Shown here: piece after piece, positions 50,101-58,815 of the stretch | Layout of the letters: every line of letters begins with the position of its first letter | Position numbering within the stretch: position 1 is the stretch's first letter | Assembly (NCBI GenBank): GCA_949752735.1 | Contig: OX457047.1 | Location: 9,110,165-9,174,164, forward strand | Origin: Lumbricus terrestris | Lineage: Eukaryota > Annelida > Clitellata > Crassiclitellata > Lumbricidae | Reading direction: 5' to 3' | Length of the DNA: 64,000 nt | Notes under the pieces: generated by a model | What the model saw: the letters and a program-made list of their open reading frames with translations, nothing else | Told to the model about the DNA's origin: nothing | Databases searched by the model: none | Program-made: the position numbers and the translations under genes

Positions 50101-53100
50101 AAAATCTATAACGTTGCATACTTATCCACTTATTATTAGTACATGTAGGTCTACTAGTAGGCCTACTTAAAGCAATGTCATGGCATCATAAAGTTTTTTT
50201 CTAGCATTTTGCTCACCGACATAATATTATGCCAATCACCTATCAATTCGGGTCCATGATTTGTAATTTGCACACCAAAAAGACACAATCATCAATTTTT
50301 TGTAGTACCTAAAATAGGCCTAAGTTTAGTAATATTCCTTACAAGTGCAAAAATCGTGGCAAATACTGATTCCCAATGACCCTGATCCACACGTGCTCAA
50401 TTTGGTGTCTCTCTGATTTTGGAGTAGATGAGAATTGTAGAAAAATAACGGGTCAGACTATGATCCACGTTGAGTTTGATTGTGAGAAGGTGCAAAGAAG
50501 ACAACTATGTGACCATAAGAAAGGCTAGCGAGGGCTGAACCACCTCAAGCTCCCGGCAATTCTCATCCTGGTTGAGGGAGATGTCAGCTTAAGGTCACTG
50601 CCGTTACCAAATCCAGCAAAGGACCGGAATACACGAGCATGCCTGTGAGAGTGTGAGACGTACGAGGTTTCTGCACCGCACCGTTTAATTACAATACACG
50701 AATGTGACAGACGGACATACATGTAGCCTATAATTATAATACCTATCCTATCATATAGCTTTGCATAGGAAAGCGAATCAGCGAAATGAACAATTTTATG
50801 CCGGTGTAATTCGCTTCATGCATGTTCTCAACTTATAACTGTATTGGACCTATTCTACAGGGTGGGCAAAAAAAAAGACCCCCCTAGGTTTTTTGCCCAT
50901 ATCTTGACCAAAAGTAAGAATTTCGACATGAAATTTTACAGGCTCACAGGTAATTCATATTTACACATCATGGCCGGATTTCATCAAAATATTTCAAACA
51001 AACCAAAAGTTATGCCACTTTTAGGAAGGCCACCCACCGTTTTTTGACGATTCAAAAACGTAACGCAACAAAAAGTAGGTTTTTGCCAATATCTTGGCCA
51101 AAAGTAAGAATTTCGAAATGAAAATTTACAGGTTTATAGACAATTCATATTTACATGTGATGGCCAGATTTCATAAAAATATTTCAAACGGAACAAACGT
51201 TATATCACTTTTAGTGAGGCCACCCTACATTTTTTGATGATTAAAAAAAGTCAAAAAACGGTGGGTGGCCTCACTAAAAGTGATATAACTTTTGTTCCGT
51301 TTGAAATATTTTTATGAAATCTGGCCAACTTATGTAAATATGAATTGTCTATAAACCTGTAAAATTTCATTTCGAAATTCTTACTTTTGGCCAAGATATT
51401 GGCAAAAACCTACTTTTGGTGCGTTACGTTTTTGAATCGTCAAAAACCGGTGGGTGGACTCCATAATAGTGGCATAACTTTTGCTCTGTCTGAAATATTT
51501 TGATGAAATTTGGCCATCATATGTAAATATAAATTGTCTATAAGACTGTAAAATTTCATTTCAAAATTCTTACTTTTGACCAAGATATTGGCAAAAAACC
51601 TAGGGGGGTCTTTTTTTATGGCCCACCCTGTAGATCATCGTTCACACACACTAACATCATCTTGCAATTAGGCAGTCATGACTCGACACGAAAACATAAT
51701 TTAAAAGGAGTTCAGACTCAGTAGCCTATAGTTATGCCTACCAACAGCACGGCGGTTGACAGGAGTTAGTAGACCTAAAGCAACAAAGTAGCCTAATGCA
51801 AGTGTGTTCACAAAAACTACATCTGTCACAAAATATTATTGTGAATTACTAATTACGATGCATAAACAATTAATTCAACAGTCTGTTTGGGCCCCTGGAG
51901 GTCGTGGGCCCGTGTGCTTTGTGCACATTGCACACATGGTAGCTACACCACTGGTTTTAAACATTTAATTAAATGTCAATGCATTAGTTGATATATGGTT
52001 TTCGACAGGAAAGGCCATCAAAACAGAAGCCAGGCATAGATGATGATGATGTAGGCCTACATGTCCGCATAAACTCAATCATTAATTCGATCACTATGCA
52101 ATTGATCAACGTCATCGTCAGAACAATTATTCTGAAAGCCATAGATGTAAAAAACGATGGAAACGGAATTAAAAAAAACGGTAAAAAACATCGTTTTTTT
52201 CGAAAAAATAAAAAACGGCAAAAAAACGATAAAAAACGGAAACGGTAAATAATTTGACGTTGCTACATCTAAAACCGCATTTTAACCTTGAAAAAATTGA
52301 TTAGGAACCTACTACACGCAGGCTATCTCTTAAATGATGATGTTAAACGATGAAATAATGACTTTAGTTAGCTGAATCCTTGAGAGTTGGCGGATAACAT
52401 AAGGAATATCAGAAAAAATTAAAAATTAAGGAAAATAATAACAGAAAGTAAATGAATAAATAAAGTTAAAGAAAAAATAAAAAAACGATAAAAAACGATG
52501 GGAAAAATAAAAAACGAAAAAAACGACGTTTTTGGGGAGAGAATAAAAAACGAAAAAAACGTTTTTTACAACTATGCTGAAAGCTTCTCTTATAATTTAG
52601 GCCTATTTTCATTTCTCTCCCAACCAATACCAACATAGCATAGTCGGAAATTTGCTGCGACATGTTGTCCTTTTTTGTCAGGTGTCTCTGATGTCAGTCA
52701 GGCTTCGTATTTGCAGGTTGCTGTCAACATACATGTATGGCATTGGCCAAATGTCTTTGTGTAGGTTTTTATCGAGACGACACGTGGCTTGTGAGAAAAG
52801 CATGCGTCTTGGGAATGTGCATGATGGAGGATGGGACATGTGCATCGCAGGACCATACCGTCCACGGCAGCCGTGCCTTGTCTACTCGTTTGGGTGAGTT
52901 TTATAGATGGATGGATGGATGGATGGATGGATGGATGGATGGATGGATGGATGGATGGATGGATGGATGGATGGATGGATGGATGGATGGATGGATGGAT
53001 GGATGGATGGATGGATGGATGGATGGATGGATGGATGGATGGGTGGGTGGGTGGGTGGGTGGGTGGATGGATGGATGGATGGATGGATGGATGGATGGAT

Positions 53101-53447
53101 GGATGGATGGATGGATGGATGGATGGATGGATGGATGGATGGATGGATGGATGGATGGATGGATGGATGGATGGATGGATGGATGGATGGATGGATGGAT
53201 GGATGGATGGATGGATGGATGGATGGATGGATGGATGGATGGATGGATGGATGGAAGGGTGGGTGAACGAGCGGGCGGGCGGGCGGGCGGACGGGACGGA
53301 CGGACGGACGGACGGATGGACGGATGGATGAATGGCATGGCAGGTAAACAAGATGTCTGATTTGGCTTACAGGATAAACCACGACTTCAGTTTTGACGAC
53401 GCAGTTGGCAAGACGTTTGGGTGCACAGTTCGAAGCTTCGATCCCAG
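44036..53447 (+). CDS. METTL24-like: METTL24-like methyltransferase, gene 3 (first 4 of 6 exons)
   Basis: Exons 44036-44113, 47027-47169, 52765-52893 and 53373-53447 join in phase to 141 residues plus two bases, matching gene 2 exons 1-4 in length and phase. [20 protein letters not shown] forms the signal anchor. [57 protein letters not shown] and GCTVRSFDP follow. No disabling mutation is seen. Counterparts of exons 5 and 6 do not appear in the remaining 10.5 kb, so either the intron is enlarged by a copia element and the gene continues beyond the window, or the 3' end is lost. The product would be the same predicted secretory-pathway methyltransferase. Confidence 0.82.
44760..45290 (-). mobile_element. 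LINE polymerase C-terminal fragment (RTE-like)
   Basis: The minus strand reads [40 protein letters not shown] and [10 protein letters not shown] with a stop. GHVxRM...GRRxRGRPxxxW is the LINE tail signature. It lies in intron 1 of gene 3. Confidence 0.75.
45291..46439. other. Intron 1 stretch of gene 3 without recognised features
   Basis: AT-rich sequence. The open frames at 45650-46083 are Phe/Tyr-rich and have no similarity that I recognise. Confidence 0.4.
46440..46673 (-). mobile_element. CR1/L2-like LINE C-terminal fragment
   Basis: The minus strand reads [20 protein letters not shown], then [15 protein letters not shown] and [16 protein letters not shown]. This is the TxxxxRxFSxxGPxxWNxLPxxLR end of a LINE polymerase. 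Its right side is cut by the hAT-like MITE starting at 46674. Confidence 0.75.
46674..46938. mobile_element. hAT-like MITE, CAGTGGCGTAGACAAG termini, 8-bp TSD
   Basis: 265 bp, CAGTGGCGTAGACAAG to CTGGCTACCCCACTG, perfect octamer GCCATTGT on both sides (46666-46673, 46939-46946). The interior (AACAAGTGTTTTTCTTACTT) is the reverse of the element at 42355. Confidence 0.92.
47027..47169 (+). CDS. METTL24-like gene 3, exon 2
   Basis: 143 bases from ATTTTTGTAG| to AACAA|GTAAAG. It reads [20 protein letters not shown], then [20 protein letters not shown] and DADIPFN. The phase matches gene 2, and it is 10 codons longer at the 5' side than gene 2 exon 2. Confidence 0.82.
47461..47966. repeat. 20-bp minisatellite with 207-bp higher-order repeat
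   Basis: Unit TCATCCATTCAACCATCTAT with C/T and A/G variants (CATCTAT, CGTTC, AACTATC). The irregular segment CATTAAAATTTTATTCATTC appears at 47614 and 47821, 207 bp apart, with the same unit order around it. This shows that a block of about ten units was duplicated as a whole. It lies in intron 2 of gene 3. Confidence 0.93.
47967..48299. other. Intron 2 stretch of gene 3, nothing recognised
   Basis: Mixed sequence with ACATGTATG/ACACGTGTACATG repeats and no coding similarity. Confidence 0.35.
48300..48420 (+). mobile_element. L2-type LINE 3' end
   Basis: ACTGGGAGCGCCTCTGATTG, GAGGCGCTATATAAATG and an ACAAT-repeat tail match the 3' ends at 4440-4513 and 32195-32262. Only the tail is present. 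Confidence 0.85.
48440..49100 (-). mobile_element. LINE polymerase C-terminal fragment
   Basis: The minus strand reads [60 protein letters not shown] and [11 protein letters not shown]. Further right are a [20 protein letters not shown] segment and [14 protein letters not shown] in another frame. This order (KYLG...DIxxRIxxAW...MLRW..GxxLxDRxRNxxIR...[11 protein letters not shown]) is the thumb and tail of an RTE/CR1-like reverse transcriptase. It lies in intron 2 of gene 3. Confidence 0.85.
49313..49530 (+). mobile_element. tRNA-derived SINE, full-length head
   Basis: Starts CATAGTGGTTTAGTGGTGGG (A box TGGTTTAGTGG) with B box GGTTCGAATCC at 49373-49383, correctly spaced for a polymerase III promoter. 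The body follows (CTCGCAATTTTGCTCGTGC, CGATGCAGTGTCCGCGC, GAAGCGCCTC) and the tail GCTTGAAGGGACGCTA. Other copies: 38312-38776, and partial ones at 13012, 15719 and 33365. Confidence 0.85.
49746..49830. repeat. 14-bp tandem repeat ATCAACGTATACGC
   Basis: Six consecutive units with only small changes at the ends. Each unit contains the palindrome CGTATACG. Confidence 0.95.
49850..50420. other. Left part of a degraded hAT-like element and flanking intron
   Basis: CAGTGGCGTAGTTAGCTTTT at 49847 starts a CAGTGGCGTAGC-type left end. A right-end-like GGTAGCTACACCACTGGTTTT occurs at 51939-51959, preceded by GGGCCCCTGGAGGTCGTGG. If paired, these would bound a 2.1-kb element that later received the insertions at 50424 and 50858. 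Flanks TTTTAAA(CAGTGG) and (CCACTG)GTTTTAAA support an 8-bp duplication GTTTTAAA. Confidence 0.65.
50424..50568. mobile_element. Diverged MITE of the GAGAATTG family, copy 3
   Basis: GATGAGAATTGTAGAAAAATAAC to CGGCAATTCTCATCCTG resembles 19627-19768 and 32335-32473, with more substitutions in the middle. No clear duplication at the ends. Confidence 0.65.
50858..51630. mobile_element. TA-flanked foldback element with doubled arms
   Basis: TA then CAGGGTGGGCAAAAAAAAAG at the left, CATAAAAAAAGACC's complement and GGCCCACCCTG then TA at the right. Each half contains two successive copies of TTGCCAATATCTTGGCCAAA...AAGTTATACCACTTTTAG-type blocks (about 185 bp), and the halves are inverted about 51245. 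The layout is therefore unit-unit-inverted unit-inverted unit. There is no transposase. TA duplication and CAGGGTGGGC ends suggest mariner mobilisation. Confidence 0.88.
52140..52576. mobile_element. hAT-like MITE, CATAGATGTAAAAAACG termini, copy 2
   Basis: 437 bp, same ends as 8399-8830, and flanked by the perfect octamer CTGAAAGC (52132-52139, 52577-52584). The two copies are nearly identical over their whole length, so the family moved recently. It lies about 190 bp before exon 3 of gene 3. Confidence 0.93.
52765..52893 (+). CDS. METTL24-like gene 3, exon 3
   Basis: 129 bases from TTTGTGTAG| to TTTGG|GTGAGT. Reads [20 protein letters not shown], then [20 protein letters not shown] and SF. 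It is the counterpart of 37008-37136, with mostly conservative changes. Confidence 0.92.
52906..53330. repeat. (GGAT)n microsatellite array
   Basis: About 330 bp of GGAT with a GGGT block at 53040-53065, ending in GGGC/GGAC variants. It starts only 13 bases after the exon 3 donor of gene 3. The long MDGW and IHPS repeat frames on both strands are artefacts of this array. Confidence 0.97.
53373..53447 (+). CDS. METTL24-like gene 3, exon 4
   Basis: 75 bases from GGCTTACAG| to CCCAG|GTAAGT. Reads [20 protein letters not shown] and SFDP after the shared glycine codon. It is the last coding exon of gene 3 that I can find in the window. Confidence 0.92.
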
Positions 53448-53971
53448 GTAAGTAAGAGAAACGAGGGTGGTCATAAATAATAATGGGTTGTGCAGAAATT
53501 CATTCATAGTCGGAAAATGCAGCTTCATCGGAACTTCTTAGGTGCACTGTCAAATTGTAGTTTGCTGTAACAAGGGTTTTGCGAGGCGCATGCAAGCGCA
53601 TGTGCATAAAGTGTCCCGAGGCATAGCACATTCTCATATTCTCCTACATTTGATTGATTGACTATAACAGCCATGTCGTTCTGTTCTTTCTTTTCTGACG
53701 ATATCATTCATTGATTAGTTATCACTGATTCTTGTCAGTCCTGTATACATGTGTGTGTGTGCTCGCAAGGTAATAAGATCAATGCGCTGTGCATTGGCAA
53801 CCATAGCCAGGCACTCCCGTAAATACAGTGACGCATAAAATATAAGCTTATGTATAATGCATAATATTATTAGGCTACTTCCTCTTACTTAGTGCTTAGC
53901 CCTTCCCGTGCTTAGTAAGTAATTATACAATAATACTCGTTTGAGTTTAGTTTGAGTTTAGTTGTCTATAC

Positions 53972-55038
53972 CAGCGGTTCTCAACCGGGGGTCCGCGGAC
54001 CCCTGGGGGTCCGCGACCATCTGCCTGGGGGTCCGCGAGCAAGTCCTGAAAATTACATATTTCTTAGTTAAAAACATAGAAACAGAAAAATCTTTGTCAA
54101 TTTGTCAATATTTATTCTTTTCAATGGCGACATGAAACTAATAACACGCTGATTATTACAAATTCATTTGTTTTAGATGGGTCTGTTTGTAACCGACTCT
54201 AGATTTCGGAATGATTTTGAGGGAGTTTCTTATAGAAAAAGACCACAGCCTGTAATTCACTTGAATAAGCAACTCATGAGTTTCAACTTTGGCTTACCTG
54301 GCTGGCATTTTTTAATAAACTGAATTCCTCTACGCAAGTGATGCAGACAAATATAATCACCCTTAATTAGTGACAAAGTGTCTGCTTGTACAAAAGAGAT
54401 GATCTCTGGTGCAAAACGGATAGTGGTTGATAATTTTGACACATTTTGATCAATTGCATGAATTCACATAAAAATAAAGAAATGCTCAGATCAATCAACC
54501 AAAATTTGTTAATTTAATTCCCGGTCAATCATAGCTGGATCAGTTCAACTTCTAATTTGGTAATTTAAACGTTCACAGTTTTTCGTGAGCTTCCAGTCAG
54601 TGTCTTGCGAACTTTGATTCGTGGAATTTACTAACCTCAGAATTGAACCAAATCATTGAACTGACTAGTGACATTAGGCCTACATTGAAGATGTACGTGG
54701 CATCCATGCAAGAGTTAGCTTGATGCATGAGTGTCTCGAGCAGATAAGCTGCTTGAATATGCATGCCCAAAGCTTACATTAAAATAAAATACAGTTTTTT
54801 CTAATAAATTTCAAATAATCTTATGAGTAAAATAAATTTGTACTAGCCTACAGGATTGCGGAGGCAATGGGCATATCTATGCTATATTATAGCATACATG
54901 TAGGCCTACTATTATATAGGATTATAGAGTCGCATAGTCACGATAATGCGCCAAAGGCGCCAAATTTCGGTGGGGGTCCGTGACCGAGACCAAAAATTAA
55001 AAAGGGGTCCGTCAGTGTGAAAAGGTTGAGAACCGCTG
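53972..55038. mobile_element. hAT-like element, CAGCGGTTCTCAACC termini, 8-bp TSD
   Basis: 1067 bp from CAGCGGTTCTCAACCGGGGG to GGTTGAGAACCGCTG, with the perfect octamer GTCTATAC on both sides (53964-53971, 55039-55046). Subterminal GGGGTCCGCG repeats at the left and GGGGTCCGT at the right. The CAG(C/T)GGTTCTCAACC end is a widespread hAT/Charlie-type terminus. The interior shows no transposase that I can recognise. Confidence 0.92.
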
Positions 55039-55046
55039 GTCTATAC

Positions 55047-55916
55047 AGACTATAGGCTACATGTATACGTGACTGTGACAGCACTTGATTGTTTATAGGC
55101 CTACGTTCAATGAACTTGTAAGTTAGTAATAGATCGCCTGACAGCTCTGTATGCTATCGGATGGTCTAAAGTCGGGTCACATTATCCATTGAGCACAATT
55201 GGCTGTTCCTAGGGTCCACGAACCTTGCGTGGCGTCGGCCTATGCGTGTGTTAAAATGAAAATTAAGAAATTAAAAAATTAAAAGAAATTAAAAAATCTA
55301 AATAGACTGAAAATGTGACCTTAGGATATTAACCTAAAGTTAAGCTGTGCACCATCACAGCATGGGCCTACTTTATTTGAATATATGTATATTAAAATTA
55401 TTACAAAACGTAACTAGAGAAGTAAAATCCAAACATAACAATTATGCCCAAGGCAAGCGAATGTGTCGCAAACTTTCGTTTGTGAACTATTTAAATCAGA
55501 TGTCTGTGGATTGAACTAATTATATATGACTAAAGATTAGAACGAATAGCCTAACATTGACACACTGCATTTCATTCTGAATGTAGGCTATAATAACAAG
55601 AATAACAAGAAATCAAGTAATAAGATACAACAAGTATTTCTATCTACCTAATGCGGCGTATTTATCTAAATATACAATTATTACGTTTGCTTATTTCTCC
55701 TCACGAGTTTGTCTTCCTTCGGTATGAAGATTATCTCTATTTCTGGAGTTCCACGTCTTGAATTGTTTGGACCACAGGGAATGAAGATAGGATTGAGTGA
55801 AGAGAAGAAAGGTCAATCTTCTCTCGAAACCATCCGTCACGATTCGTCACTGTTCGATGTCTTGCTGCAAGGACCTGATGCTTTTCTCCAGCCCAACATT
55901 CTTGTGCGGTGCACCA
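55047..55916. other. Intron stretch without recognised features
   Basis: AT-rich to about 55690. The open frame 55709-55963 (VPRLELFGPQGMKIG) has no similarity that I recognise and runs into the next MITE. Confidence 0.35.
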
Positions 55917-56122
55917 CAGGTTTTTTTTTAACGTGCAGTTCTACACAAAATGTGCAGTTCTAACTGGATTCGTGCAGTTGTAGAAGCACTTCCTTCACGT
56001 TCCGTGCAGTTAAAACTAGTAAAAAAAGGTCATTTTCCTCAGATTGGGAGTAATTTACTATGGAAGATGAGAAAGGAGAGAAGTGGATGTGCAGTTCTAA
56101 AAATTCCTTAAAAACAGCCCTG
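55917..56122. mobile_element. hAT-like MITE, CAGG-TTTTTAACGTGCAG family, copy 1
   Basis: Left CAGGTTTTTTTTTAACGTGC, right TTAAAAACAGCCCTG. GTGCAGTT units recur inside. Flanks GTGCACCA and GTGCACGC share six of eight bases. Confidence 0.75.
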
Positions 56123-56377
56123 GTGCACGCTATGGAAACTCAACCGCAGTCGTTTCGCAAAATGTTGCCACTTCGTCCTTAAATTGCAATCGCAACGCAA
56201 TCGTATGGCAAATTTCTTCCACGCTTCTGATTGTTATGTTCGATCACTTTCGTAGTGTTCAGCATTCGCCTTCGCAAACTCGACTTGTAGGCCTAATCTG
56301 TTTAGGAAGTCCAACTTCGTTTCCTAAAACCTACGATCACCTCTCAAAGATTAAGTCGCCAGCATGCCTGACTTTCC

Positions 56378-56568
56378 CAGGGTTTTTTAACGTGCCGTTG
56401 TACACAAAATGTGCAGTTCTAAATGGATTTGTGCAGTTTTAGAAGCACTTCTGTACAGTTAAAACTAGCAAAAGGTCATTGTCCTCCGTTTAGGAATAAT
56501 TTACCATGGAGGATGGGAAAGAAAAGAATGGTTTGTGCAGTTCTAAAAATTCTCTAAAAACAGCCCTG
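56378..56568. mobile_element. hAT-like MITE, CAGGGTTTTTTAACGTGC family, copy 2
   Basis: 191 bp, CAGGGTTTTTTAACGTGC to CTAAAAACAGCCCTG, flanked by GACTTTCC and GACGTTCC (seven of eight). It is the same family and orientation as the copy 250 bp upstream, but with its own flanks, so it is a separate insertion and not a tandem duplication. Confidence 0.85.
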
Positions 56569-56818
56569 GACGTTCCTCTCAAATTGGATCATCGGCGCCA
56601 CTAATTTACTACTTTGCAAAGCAACATTCGCAAATGTATACATGCTTGCTAATCAGTCATTTTGGCTCGACTCAACGTCTTTCTTCTCAAATTCGATCGT
56701 TCGTCGCATTTTACGTCATCTGTCGTCTGCTCGTTCTCTCATTACGTTGTTGATGCATTTGCTAGGCGACGTGTGGTTGCGCAACTTTTATAGATCACCT
56801 ATAAATAATTATTGTTTT

Positions 56819-57097
56819 CAAGGGCGGATACAGAAATTTTCGAAGGCGAGGCCAAAATTTTCGGTCTTGTTGGAGGGACAGGGGAAAAATTTCGTGTTAT
56901 TCGTCGCCGAAAAAACTGATAACCTTTTTTTAGTCATTCGCCCAATTTTACAGGGAAAGGATACCAATTCATTCGCCAATTTTTTTTAGTCGTTGGTCAT
57001 CATAGTCGGGAGTATGGTAAATCAAATGGCGGGCACGTCCCATGCGATTTTTTTAATGGGGGCCATGGCCATTTCGGCCCTCCTGGATCCGTCCCTG
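56819..57097. mobile_element. hAT-like MITE, CAAGGGCGGATAC termini
   Basis: 279 bp from CAAGGGCGGATACAG to CTCCTGGATCCGTCCCTG, flanks ATTGTTTT and ATTGTTGT (seven of eight). Carries the AACCTTTTTTTAGTCATTCG motif. Related to 721-990. Confidence 0.82.
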
Positions 57098-58425
57098 ATT
57101 GTTGTCTTATCGTTTTTCATATTGATCTAAGCCACATTTAATAATTAGTTAGTTATAAAAATACGACAGTTAATTGACCACCTTAACTTCTACTTAGATT
57201 AAATATTAATTATAACGATTCGTTCATTAGTTTATTTGATAAGAGCATCTTTAAAAGCTACAGGGTGTCACAATGAGAGACTGTTTTGCCCATAATTTAT
57301 TATTTAATTACACAGTGGCTATAATTATAACTTCAGTAGGTCGCGTCATGGTTATGGTCAGGGTTGTAAATCAAGGGTATACTATACGCGGGTATAGGCC
57401 TACTCACCGCGGAAAACCAGAGTAGGCCTATACGCGGGTATACAGCGTATAGGGGCCTACTCACCTCGCAAAGGGCGTGTGGGTATACGTACGAAAAAGG
57501 CAAAGGACATTAGGTGTATTTTTCAAAAATTTGGAGCGAATGACTAAACAAATGGTCGTCAGATTTTTCGGACGAAAAATGGGGAAATTTTGGGGTCAGA
57601 TGACAGCCGTCAGAAATTTTTCCCGAAAAGTCGCTTTTTCTCCCGGTCAGCGTGTATACTCACCTCAAAATTTACCAGTAGCCTAGTCATGGTCATGGGA
57701 GTTGGGCCTATTCAGCAGGTCAAAGAAATCAACTGTTAAGAAGATATCAAAAATTCCAATGAATTGTTGGCAGCTCATATGGCAAATCAATAGCAAGAAA
57801 GCTTTAACTAGGCAGTTAAAAATTACCTGCCGCGCTTGTTGGTAGTGCCGCCGATGTCGGCTTTGTACCAGCTGGCATATCAAATAGTGAACTGCATGTT
57901 TTGTTTTGGATCCTAAAGATTAACGATAATGGTAATAAAATATTTTGATTCTCATCTGTGCAAACCAGCATGCATGCAGGTGCATTTTACTGAGTACTTG
58001 CAATGCATAGGTGCGTACATGACGGTACATCCATGGGAAAACGCTTAGTCTATACGTGCACATTTTTATATCGAGATAGCTTATCGGCTTGCAGTACAAC
58101 TTTTGTTGAATTATAATCTATGCTTGCTTAGTACGTACATGTAGGTCAAAGGAAATAAATTGTCTAGCGTCCTGCCTGATAAAATTATGATCTGTTGTAG
58201 AACTACATAGCTAAGCAAGGCCGTAGCCAGTATTTTTTGTTTCGGGGGTGTTTGCTCAGAAGTAGGAGGTGGGTATAATCACAGGTAGCTACGTGTAGTA
58301 TTTGCACTAAGCAAACACTTCCTGACAATGGTAAATCTGTCTTGCATGTTCAGCACACTGAATTACAGCGCATCCAAATCGCACTATCATGTAACTTTAG
58401 CCGTGTTAAAAATATTTGTAATAAC
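57098..58425. other. Intron stretch with minor repeats
   Basis: 57380-57670 has CGCGGGTATA/TAGGCCTACTCACC repeated motifs and the GAATGACTAAACAAATGGTC hairpin-like motif, a probable degraded element. 58213-58250 (CAAGGCCGTAGCCAGTATTT) is a lone left end of the CAAGGCCGTAGC MITE family. The rest is unassigned. Confidence 0.45.
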
Positions 58426-58429
58426 AAAA

Positions 58430-58690
58430 ATAATAATAGTAGCAACGATTAAAATAATGGTAACTAATAATAATAATAATCCATCAGCTTTCATCTCCTC
58501 GATGGAAGCTCGCAAAGACTCGCTTCCCACAGTGATGGAGCCGATCCCGAGAGAGCAGAAGACCTGGGATCAGCCGCTTATCGACGGGGATAAGATGAAG
58601 ATTTGGACCGGATGCGATGATCCACTCAGCCAGGCAAGACTTCGGGCATTGTCAGCTGCACACGCCGGAGACTGGCTCGGGACCAGAGCC
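58430..58690 (+). mobile_element. LINE-like polymerase fragment
   Basis: Reads PTVMEPIPREQKTWDQPLID, then DDPLSQARLRALSAAHAGDW LGT. The SxARLxAxxxxHAxDWL pattern is found after the RT domain in some LINE polymerases (my recollection, moderate certainty). The frame continues into the GC-rich block. Confidence 0.5.
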
Positions 58691-58815
58691 CTGCGCCGGC
58701 CGCGCCGCGCCGCCGCCGCCGACATTTTGTGGGCGCCGCCGCCGCCGATTTTCTTGGGTCGGCGCGCCGACGCCGCCGCCGCCGAAAATTTGTCGGCGCG
58801 CCGCCGATGCCACCT
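58691..58815. repeat. GC-rich CCG block with inverted GGCGCGCCGAC
   Basis: About 125 bp of CGCCGCCGCC and GGCGCGCCGACG units around GATTTTCTTGGG. By eye it is the most GC-rich segment of the window. CGCCGCCGCCGA recurs three times, each followed by an A/T-rich tetramer. Confidence 0.85.

Noticed and set aside
52737..53382. Long MDGW- and IHPS-repeat ORFs on both strands (up to 217 codons)
   Set aside because: They are translations of the GGAT microsatellite in intron 3 of methyltransferase gene 3. The only real coding bases nearby are 52765-52893 and 53373-53447, in another frame.
55709..55963. 84-codon ORF (VPRLELFGPQGMKIG)
   Set aside because: No similarity recognised, no splice context, and it runs into the adjacent MITE.
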